Source: Bog-473 sp963782415 (GTDB taxonomy: Bacteria > Actinomycetota > Acidimicrobiia > Acidimicrobiales > RAAP-2). Taken from it: a DNA stretch of 64,000 nucleotides. The notes beneath the pieces are model-generated. The model did no database searches and had not been told where the DNA came from. It saw only the letters and a list, made by a program, of their open reading frames with translations. The stretch lies in NCBI GenBank assembly GCA_963782415.1, contig CAWAJT010000004.1, forward strand, positions 992,001-1,056,000, written 5' to 3'. How positions within the stretch are numbered: position 1 is the first letter of the stretch; every line of letters begins with the position of its first letter. A program made the position numbers and the translations under genes. Positions 24,278 to 30,611 of this stretch are shown here, piece after piece.

Positions 24278-25026
24278 CGCCACGCCTCGTAGCCTTGGGT
24301 CTCGACCTGGGCGGCCAGCTCCGGTCCGCCGCTCGCCACGACGCGCCCGTCCACGAGAATGTGCACGACATCGGGTACGAGCTCTTCGAGCAGGCGGGTG
24401 TAGTGCGTGATGGCCAGCACGCCGAGCTCGGGACGCTCCTCGCGCACGGCGTGTACGCCGCGCCCCACCACACGCAACGCGTCGATGTCGAGGCCCGAGT
24501 CCGTCTCGTCGAGCACGGCGACCAGCGGCTCGAGGAGCGCCATCTGCAAGACCTCGTTGCGCTTCTTTTCGCCACCGCTGAAGCCCTGGTTGAGGTGACG
24601 GCTGGCGAAGGAGGTGTCCATCCCGAGGCGCTCCATCCACTCGTTCATGAGGAGGCGGACCTCAAGGACGGAAACCTCGTCGGTGCCCTTGCGCGCCGAC
24701 ATGGCCTGGCGCAGGAACTGGGTCACCGACACGCCCTCGATCGATTCGGGGTATTGGAAGGCGAGGAACATGCCCGCCTTGGCCCGCACGTCCGTGGCCC
24801 AGGGCGTCACGTCCTCACCGCGCAGGAGAATGGAACCAGCGGTCACCGTGTAGGCGGGATGCCCCAGCAACGCGCCGGCCAGCGTGGACTTACCGGCGCC
24901 GTTGGGCCCCATGAGAGCGTGGATCTCGCCCGTCCCGACGGTGAGGTCGACGCCGCGCAAAATGGGGCCGTCCTCCGCCGACACGTGGAGATCCCTGATC
25001 TCGAGGAGCGGGGGGGTGGTGGTCAT
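24274..25026 (-). CDS. sufC: SufC ATPase, copy 2 (heads sufC-sufS-sufU)
   Basis: This second 250-aa SufC has Walker A GPNGAGKST (40-48), a canonical SufC Q-loop LAFQYPESIEG, signature FSGGEKKRNEV, Walker B VLDETDSGLDID and H-loop AITHYTR. It is closer to the textbook SufC sequence than copy 1. As the first gene of a three-gene overlapping operon with sufS and sufU, it may supply SufC to the same SufBD scaffold or form a mixed pair with copy 1. The ATG lies 7 nt after TAAGCT, so the mRNA is likely leaderless. Confidence 0.95.
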   Translation of the reverse strand: MTTTPPLLEIRDLHVSAEDGPILRGVDLTVGTGEIHALMGPNGAGKSTLAGALLGHPAYTVTAGSILLRGEDVTPWATDVRAKAGMFLAFQYPESIEGVSVTQFLRQAMSARKGTDEVSVLEVRLLMNEWMERLGMDTSFASRHLNQGFSGGEKKRNEVLQMALLEPLVAVLDETDSGLDIDALRVVGRGVHAVREERPELGVLAITHYTRLLEELVPDVVHILVDGRVVASGGPELAAQVETQGYEAWR

Positions 25027-25031
25027 TTCTT

Positions 25032-25056
25032 AAAGCTTACCGTTTTAGTCAGGTAT
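25032..25056 (-). promoter_or_regulatory. IscR type-1-like operator overlapping the sufC-S-U promoter
   Basis: Read on the minus strand, the 25-nt site begins ATACCTGACTAAAAC and ends GGTAAGCTTT. It fits the published IscR type-1 consensus (ATASYYGACTRWWWYAGTCRRSTAT, recalled from memory) at 22 of 25 positions. A TAAGCT -10 box (25034-25039) lies inside it, 7 nt before the sufC ATG at 25026, so a bound regulator would block RNA polymerase. The match was made by eye. Confidence 0.55.
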
Positions 25057-25105
25057 TCGGATAGGGGCCGCCAGGACGGCTCCGCCGGACGCTGCGCGGC
25101 GGCCC

Positions 25106-25723
25106 TCACCAGCCTCGTTCGACCCATTCGGCCAGGTGAGGTGACTCGTTCCCCACGGTGGTGGCGTCGCCATGGCCCGGAAGGACCAGGGTATCGGGAG
25201 AAAAGGTGGCGAAAATCCGGCGGTCGATCGACTGAATGATCGTGTCGAAGTCCGCATCCTCGAAGCTCGTGTTGCCCGGGCCGCCCGGGAACAGCGTGTC
25301 CCCTGTGAACAGGAGGTTCGTGCCCTCGACGGCGAAGCAGATGGAACCGGGGGTATGGCCGGGGGTGGCCAGGGTCTTGAGTCGCAGGTCGCCGACGCGG
25401 AGTTGCTCGTCGTCTTCCAAAATGAGGTCGTAGCTCGGGAGCATGCCCGCGTCGGCGCTGGTCACGGCCACCGAGATGCCGGCATCGCGCACTGCGGGCA
25501 CCGCCTGGATGTGATCCCAGTGCCCGTGGGTCTCGACCACCTGGTTCACCCCGAGCTGCTTGCAGATCTGGAGCAGCTCCTCGTGCTCGTTGGCGGCGTC
25601 AATGAGCATCGCTTCGCCGGTGTGACGGCAACGGAGGATATAGACGTTGTTGTCCATCGGGCCCACCACGATCTTGTGGACTTCGGCGGCCTCGTCGCTC
25701 CAAATCTGCTCCAACTGTCCCAT
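25106..25723 (-). CDS. MBL-fold hydrolase, glyoxalase II-like
   Basis: This is a 205-aa metallo-beta-lactamase fold protein with metal site THGHWDH, a TPGHTPGS segment, the bridging aspartate in FTGDTLFPGG and a terminal histidine in PGHGDATTV. The size and motif set match the short hydroxyacylglutathione-hydrolase-like or persulfide-dioxygenase-like proteins of actinobacteria, whose thiol is often not glutathione. It lies upstream of the sufC-S-U set on the same strand with ~80 bp between, so a shared regulation with sulfur metabolism is possible but not shown. Confidence 0.85.
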   Translation of the reverse strand: MGQLEQIWSDEAAEVHKIVVGPMDNNVYILRCRHTGEAMLIDAANEHEELLQICKQLGVNQVVETHGHWDHIQAVPAVRDAGISVAVTSADAGMLPSYDLILEDDEQLRVGDLRLKTLATPGHTPGSICFAVEGTNLLFTGDTLFPGGPGNTSFEDADFDTIIQSIDRRIFATFSPDTLVLPGHGDATTVGNESPHLAEWVERGW

Positions 25724-25851
25724 GACCCCAGCGTGTCACAGCCCGGGGGCATCTGGTCGCGCTGCGCCCGCTTCTGGTAGACACGCTGGCAGAAGCAAGT
25801 GACGCACCGCCGGCCGGGCCGCCGGAGGGGAAGAGGCAGAGGAGCCCTGGC

Positions 25852-26967
25852 ATGAATTTCGCCTTCAGTGACGAGCAGGAGGAGCTACGCACCGCGGTGC
25901 GCCGGTTCCTGGCGGAGAAGTCGCCCGAGTCCGAGGTGCGTCGCCTCATGGACACCACCGAGGGGTACGACCCCGCCGTCTGGAGCCAGATGGCCGACCA
26001 ACTGGGCCTGCAGTCGCTGACCATCCCCGAAGAGTTCGGGGGATCGGGCTTCACCTATGTCGAGCTGCTCGTCGTGCTCGAGGAGATGGGCGCCGCGCTG
26101 TTGTGCGCGCCGTTCTTCTCCTCGGTGGCACTGGCCGCCAACGCCCTGCTCACCTCGGCCGACGACGAGGCCAAGAAGAGCTATCTGCCCGGTCTGGCGT
26201 CGGGCGAGACGATCGGCACGCTGGCCATCACCGAGGACAACGGGAAGTGGGACTTCAGCGGGATCGAGTGCGCGGCGTCGAAGAAGGGCGATGGCTGGGT
26301 TCTCAACGGCCACAAGATGTTCGTCATCGACGGGCACGTCGCCAACCTGATCATCGTGGCGGCCCGCACGAGTGCCGGTGTCTCTCTCTTCGCCGTGCAA
26401 GGTGACGCGTCGGGTCTGACCCGCACCTCACTGCCGACAATGGACCAGACGCGCAAGCAGGCCCGGCTCGAGTTCGCCGACACACCAGCCACGCTCGTCG
26501 GGGCCGACGGCGGTGCGGAGGCCGGCCTCTCCAAGACGCTCGATCTCGCTGCAGTGGCGCTGGCCGCCGAACAGGTCGGGGGTGCGCAGCACGTGCTCGA
26601 CGCCTCGGTCGAGTACGCCAAGACCCGCATTCAGTTCGGCCGGCCCATCGGCAGCTTCCAGGCGATCAAGCACAAGTGCGCCGACATGCTGCTCGAGGTC
26701 GAATCGGCCAAATCGGCCGCCTACTACGCCGCCTGGGCCGCAGCCGAGGACTCCGACGAGCTGCCCGTCGTGGCCAGCCTGGCCAAGTCGTACTGCTCTG
26801 AGGCCTACTTCCACTCGGCGGCAGAGAACATCCAGATTCACGGTGGCATCGGCTTCACCTGGGAGCACCCCGCCCACCTGTATTTCAAGCGGGCCAAGTC
26901 GTCCGAGCTGCTGCTGGGTGATCCCTCGTACCACCGCGAGCTGCTGGCACAGCGCATCGGCATCTGA
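25852..26967 (+). CDS. Acyl-CoA dehydrogenase
   Basis: This is a 371-aa acyl-CoA dehydrogenase family protein. It has the N-terminal helical domain, a mid-domain with TLAITEDNGKWD, and a C-terminal domain with GRPIGSFQAIKHKCAD and IHGGIGFTWEHPAHLY. The catalytic base in this actinobacterial branch is thought to be the Glu of FTWEH rather than the C-terminal YEG glutamate, which is absent here. The branch includes members that work as heterotetramers on steroid side chains, so a partner subunit may exist. A GGAG-type site precedes the ATG. The hydrolase-like gene follows by 1 nt. Confidence 0.88.
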   Translation: MNFAFSDEQEELRTAVRRFLAEKSPESEVRRLMDTTEGYDPAVWSQMADQLGLQSLTIPEEFGGSGFTYVELLVVLEEMGAALLCAPFFSSVALAANALLTSADDEAKKSYLPGLASGETIGTLAITEDNGKWDFSGIECAASKKGDGWVLNGHKMFVIDGHVANLIIVAARTSAGVSLFAVQGDASGLTRTSLPTMDQTRKQARLEFADTPATLVGADGGAEAGLSKTLDLAAVALAAEQVGGAQHVLDASVEYAKTRIQFGRPIGSFQAIKHKCADMLLEVESAKSAAYYAAWAAAEDSDELPVVASLAKSYCSEAYFHSAAENIQIHGGIGFTWEHPAHLYFKRAKSSELLLGDPSYHRELLAQRIGI

Positions 26968-26968
26968 C

Positions 26969-27718
26969 GTGACGGGGCCATTCAGGCTCCAGCCCGGGCC
27001 GGCCGGTGACCTGGCCACCTACGCCAGCGCAACCGCCGCGGGCGCTCCCGTGCACGGGCACATCGTGCTGTGCCACGACCTACCGCGGCCCAAGGGTGCG
27101 GCGGCCGACGTCGCTCTGACGTATCCGGCCCTGGCCGACCGTCTGGCCCGTGAGTCGGGCTGGCGCGTGGTCACAGCGGCGTTGCGGGGCGCCGGCGAGT
27201 CCGTGGGCGACTTCTCCGCCCTGGGCTGGCTGGACGACCTGGCCTTCGTGGCCCTGACGGGGATTCCCGAGACGGCCCCCCGGCTGGTGGTCGGCTTCGG
27301 CTTCGGCGGCGTGCTGGCGCTGCACCTGGCCGCTGGCGACGAGCGCGTGGCCGGTGTGGCCTGCCTGGGCACGCCGGCCGATCTGGCGCCATTGGCGCGC
27401 GACCCCGAGTGCCTCCTGACGCGCTGCCGCCAGACGGGTGTGATCACGTCGCCCGACTTCCCCGCCTCGGTCGACACCTGGGCCAAGGAGCTGTCCGTCC
27501 TGCACCCGACCGAGGACGCAGCGCTGTTGAAGGGCCGGCCGCTCCTGGTGGTCCACGGCGCCGACGATCCCGATGTGCCGGCGGCCGACGCCAGGGCACT
27601 GGCGGACGCTGCCACCGGCCCCTCCGAGTTGCACTCCGTGCTCGGCGCCGGCCACTGGCTACGGGCGGACCCGCGGGTGATCGCCATCCTGGTGGGCTGG
27701 CTGGAGCGCCGGCACTAG
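26969..27718 (+). CDS. Alpha/beta-hydrolase-like protein lacking the nucleophile
   Basis: This is a 249-aa protein with an alpha/beta-hydrolase layout: a VLCHDLPRP strand, a central VVGFGFGGVLALHLA elbow, an acid candidate in VVHGADDPD and a late GAGHWLR histidine. The nucleophile-elbow G-x-S/C/D-x-G has Gly where the nucleophile should be (GFGFG), so it is unlikely to be a normal serine hydrolase. It starts with GTG 1 nt after the acyl-CoA dehydrogenase stop and is co-transcribed with it. It may be a binding or non-catalytic relative. Confidence 0.7.
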   Translation: MTGPFRLQPGPAGDLATYASATAAGAPVHGHIVLCHDLPRPKGAAADVALTYPALADRLARESGWRVVTAALRGAGESVGDFSALGWLDDLAFVALTGIPETAPRLVVGFGFGGVLALHLAAGDERVAGVACLGTPADLAPLARDPECLLTRCRQTGVITSPDFPASVDTWAKELSVLHPTEDAALLKGRPLLVVHGADDPDVPAADARALADAATGPSELHSVLGAGHWLRADPRVIAILVGWLERRH

Positions 27719-27897
27719 ATGCGGGCCCACCGGCGCGCGTGGGCGCACAACATTCGGTCAACGTTGCTTCACCTGGGCCGCCTGCCGCGCCGATACGCGG
27801 GACATGTCGGGTTGGGGTGGGTCGAAATTCAGCATGCCGATCGGCGCCCGGGAGCCCTACGACCAGGACTTGGACGAGGAAGGTGCCGGGGCCGAGG

Positions 27898-28548
27898 TCA
27901 CGCCTCCGGCGGGTCGTTACTCCACGCTCGATCGATCGCTTGGCGGAGTGACCGTGCCGCCGAGCGAGCGTCCTGAGCTTGGGTCAGATAGCGCACCACG
28001 ACGAAATGGCGGACACCCGCACGCCGCAGAGCGGGGATTCTCTCGGGTGTCACGCCGCCTGTCACGAAGACGGGAACACTGGAGCGTGCGCTGGCCCGAG
28101 TGACGTAGCCCAGCCCGGTTCCCGCGCGGCCGGGCTTGGTCGGCGTGGGCTCAACCGGCCCGGCCGAGATGTACGTGACGGCCTGCTGGGCCGCGCCGTC
28201 GAGGTCGTCGGGCCCATGGGTGGACAGGCCGACGATGGCGTCGGGGCCCAGAATGCGTCGGGCCAGCGAGACGGGCGCATCGTCCTGTCCGACATGGACC
28301 CCGTCCGCCCCCGCCTCCAGCGCGAGGTCGGGCCGGTCGTTCAGCACGAAGGGCACCCCGTGGTCGCGGCACACGGCCGCCGCCACCTTGGCCCGGGCCA
28401 GCAGCGGCTTGGCCGGGAGCTCCTTCTCCCGAAGTTGCACCACGTCAACCCCGCCGGCGATGCAGTCCCCGAGGAAGGCGGCCAGGTCAGGACGGTCCGG
28501 TGTGCACAGATACAGGCGGCGGTCGCCGAGGTCGGGCCCGGGGCTCAC
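27898..28548 (-). CDS. thiE: Thiamine-phosphate synthase ThiE
   Basis: This is a 216-aa TIM-barrel protein with the family path VQLREKE, VLNDRPDLALEAGADGVHVGQDD, GLSTHGPDD, GPVEPTPTKPG and a VTGGVTPERI phosphate-binding loop. ThiE joins the thiazole phosphate and the hydroxymethylpyrimidine diphosphate to make thiamine phosphate. No other thi gene and no TPP riboswitch is seen here. The GTG start overlaps the stop of the HhH-GPD gene upstream, so the two are coupled. Confidence 0.92.
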   Translation of the reverse strand: MSPGPDLGDRRLYLCTPDRPDLAAFLGDCIAGGVDVVQLREKELPAKPLLARAKVAAAVCRDHGVPFVLNDRPDLALEAGADGVHVGQDDAPVSLARRILGPDAIVGLSTHGPDDLDGAAQQAVTYISAGPVEPTPTKPGRAGTGLGYVTRASARSSVPVFVTGGVTPERIPALRRAGVRHFVVVRYLTQAQDARSAARSLRQAIDRAWSNDPPEA

Positions 28549-29180
28549 CCTTGAAGGGTCGTCGCCGGGCGTGCGGCCTCCGAGCGCGCCGCCTCGGCGC
28601 GCTTCTTGGCCTTTGCCTTCATCGCCTTCTTGGTCGCCCTCACCTTCGCCAGGCTCTCAGGGCTGGTGATGTCCGCCACGGACAGCGTGCTCCCCGGCTT
28701 GCCGTAGGGGGTGGTGACCTTCTGCCAACCTTCCGGGCACACGCCCAGCTGCTTGCCGAGCAGGGCGGCGAAGATCTTGGCCTTCTGCTCACCGAATCCG
28801 GGCAGGGCGCGCAGGCGTGCCATGAGCTCGTCGCCACTGCGCACCCCCTTCCAGATGTTGTCCGCCTTGTTCGCATACTCCTCTGCCACGGCGCGGCAGA
28901 CCGCCTGCACCCGCCCGGCCATCGACCCCGGGTATCGGTGGAGGGCCGGGCGTTCGCGGAATATGTCCGCGAGCTGATCGGGGTCCATGGCGGCGATGGC
29001 CGCAGCATCGAGCGAGCCCGTCGTGCCCAGCCGCTCCAACAGGTCCGCCGGCGATGAGAAGGCTTTCTCGATCGTCACCTGCTGGTCCAGCACCATGCCG
29101 ATGAGAAGGGCCAGGGGATCCCGGCTGAGGACGGCGTCCGCCGCGTCGTCGCCGGTGATGTGGAGCGCGATCCGTGCCAT
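28545..29180 (-). CDS. HhH-GPD family DNA repair-like protein
   Basis: This is a 211-aa protein whose LALLIGMVLDQQVTIEKAF region and helix-hairpin-helix segment LRALPGFGEQKAKIFAALLG match the actinobacterial HhH-GPD family (TIGR03252 as I recall it). No C-x6-C-x2-C-x5-C cluster follows, so it lacks the Fe-S loop of endonuclease III. The C-terminus is a Lys/Ala-rich basic tail (~170-211), probably for DNA contact. The glycosylase substrate is unknown. It is coupled to thiE downstream and divergent from the Rrf2 gene. Confidence 0.8.
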   Translation of the reverse strand: MARIALHITGDDAADAVLSRDPLALLIGMVLDQQVTIEKAFSSPADLLERLGTTGSLDAAAIAAMDPDQLADIFRERPALHRYPGSMAGRVQAVCRAVAEEYANKADNIWKGVRSGDELMARLRALPGFGEQKAKIFAALLGKQLGVCPEGWQKVTTPYGKPGSTLSVADITSPESLAKVRATKKAMKAKAKKRAEAARSEAARPATTLQG

Positions 29181-29276
29181 GGCAAAGATCTTGGCACGGT
29201 GTCCAGCCCACTCGGAAGTGTCCAGGACCCTCGTTCGGAAGTAGCCAGGACCGCCTGGCGCGGGCAGACTCTCGCC

Positions 29277-29729
29277 ATGCACATCCCGGCCAAGGTGGAC
29301 TACGGCATCAGGGCCCTCCTCGCGCTCGCCGCAGCCGGGACGCCGCAGACGGCCGAGTACCTGGCCGGGGAGCAGGGCCTGCCGCCGCGCTTCTTGGGGG
29401 CCATCCTCGCCGACCTCCGCCGGGCCGGCGTCGTGGCGAGCCAACGCGGTGCCGAAGGCGGCTACCGGCTCGCCCGCGAACCCGACGCCATCACCCTCGC
29501 CGACGTCATCCGCGCCCTGGACGGCCCGCTGGCAGAGGTGCGGGGCTACCGACCCGAGGCCACCAGCTACGGCGGTGCCGCCGAGAACCTCCAGCAGGTC
29601 TGGGTGGCCGTTCGAGCCAGCTTGCGCTCGGTGCTCGAGAAGATCACGCTGACAGACGTGATCTCGGGCCAGCTCCCTGACCACGTCCAGAAGCTCGTCA
29701 CGGATCCGGATGCCTGGGTCGCTCACTGA
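29277..29729 (+). CDS. Rrf2 family transcriptional regulator without cysteines
   Basis: This is a 150-aa winged-helix protein. The opening MHIPAKVDYGIRALLALAAAG, the recognition helix with LPPRFLGAILADLRRAG and the wing QRGAEGGYRLAR are classic Rrf2. The three-cysteine cluster motif of IscR, NsrR and RirA is absent; the protein has no cysteine at all. It must therefore sense something other than a Cys-ligated Fe-S cluster, or act as a partner. It heads an overlapping set with the DinB-like and CCPFF genes (20- and 4-nt overlaps). Confidence 0.85.
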   Translation: MHIPAKVDYGIRALLALAAAGTPQTAEYLAGEQGLPPRFLGAILADLRRAGVVASQRGAEGGYRLAREPDAITLADVIRALDGPLAEVRGYRPEATSYGGAAENLQQVWVAVRASLRSVLEKITLTDVISGQLPDHVQKLVTDPDAWVAH

Positions 29730-30225
29730 AGGCGAGGGTGAGGGCGCTGCCCTGGTCGCCGTCCCGGCCAACGTGTACCTGTGGTTCGTTGACCTGGCCC
29801 TCGGGCAGATGGTTGCCCTCGTCGAGGAGTTGGGCGACGAACTCGTGAATCGGCGACCTCCGTTCCGAGACACGAACTCCGCCTTCGTGATCTTGACCCA
29901 CTGCCTGGGCGTCATGGAGTACTGGGCCGGCGCGACGGTGGCCGAGCGCCCTGTCCAGCGTGATCGCGATGCCGAGTTCACGGCAAGCGGCGAGGTCGCC
30001 GCGCTGGTGCGTCGGACCGAGCAGGCCCGCCGCCGGCTGCGCGAGGACCTCGTGGGTTTCACCTCGAGTGCCACGCCGGTGAGTGTCCATCGGGACCCCG
30101 GCGAACCCGTGCCCTACACCGAGACCAAGGGCGCCGTTCTGCTGCACATTCTCGAAGAGCTGTTCCAGCACGTGGGGCAGATGGAGCTGACACGCGACGC
30201 GCTCGTGGCGGCACAACGGCGATGA
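29710..30225 (+). CDS. DinB/DUF664 family protein
   Basis: This is a 171-aa four-helix-bundle metalloprotein family member. ILTHCLGVMEYW near the middle and the C-terminal LHILEELFQHVGQME carry the two histidines expected for the metal site. The DUF664/DinB_2 group includes thiol transferases that use mycothiol or bacillithiol in actinobacteria. It overlaps the rrf2 gene by 20 nt and the next gene by 4 nt, so it may be a target or partner of that regulator. Confidence 0.78.
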   Translation: MPGSLTEGEGEGAALVAVPANVYLWFVDLALGQMVALVEELGDELVNRRPPFRDTNSAFVILTHCLGVMEYWAGATVAERPVQRDRDAEFTASGEVAALVRRTEQARRRLREDLVGFTSSATPVSVHRDPGEPVPYTETKGAVLLHILEELFQHVGQMELTRDALVAAQRR

Positions 30226-30578
30226 CGACCGAGCCGCGCCCGTTGCCCCTGCCCGAGTTCGAAGTCGCGGCCGAAGCGGCGCCGATCGCGTGCAGCCTGG
30301 ATCAGGCAGCGCTGGGCGAGCGGGGGGACGAGTGGCGCGCCCTGGTGGCGTGGTCTGTTGCCTCGGTCGACGTCGGCCCGACCGCCGTGCGTCTGCTCCT
30401 GCGCGATTCGGAGGCGGACCTGACGGCGGCCGTGGCACTGGCGCAGAGGGAGAAGCATTGCTGCCCCTTCTTCGACGTCACCCTCGAACTCGACTCGGAC
30501 CGGCGCACGCTCGTCCTGGCCGTGCCCCACGGTGCGGAGGAGACACTCTCCGCATTCGTCGCCCTCCTCGGATCCTGA
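30222..30578 (+). CDS. Small protein with EKHCCPFF motif
   Basis: This is a 118-aa protein of no defined family to my knowledge. The central REKHCCPFFDVTLEL segment (CC plus FF followed by a beta strand) is a recognisable motif seen near metal- or thiol-stress regulators, so thiol chemistry is possible. The protein is otherwise hydrophobic-strand and helix alternating, with no signal peptide. It ends the Rrf2-DinB set and converges on aceE 33 bp away. Confidence 0.65.
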   Translation: MTTEPRPLPLPEFEVAAEAAPIACSLDQAALGERGDEWRALVAWSVASVDVGPTAVRLLLRDSEADLTAAVALAQREKHCCPFFDVTLELDSDRRTLVLAVPHGAEETLSAFVALLGS

Positions 30579-30611
30579 GGCTCTCCGGGCCGGGGTAGGA
30601 GCCGTGAGGAT

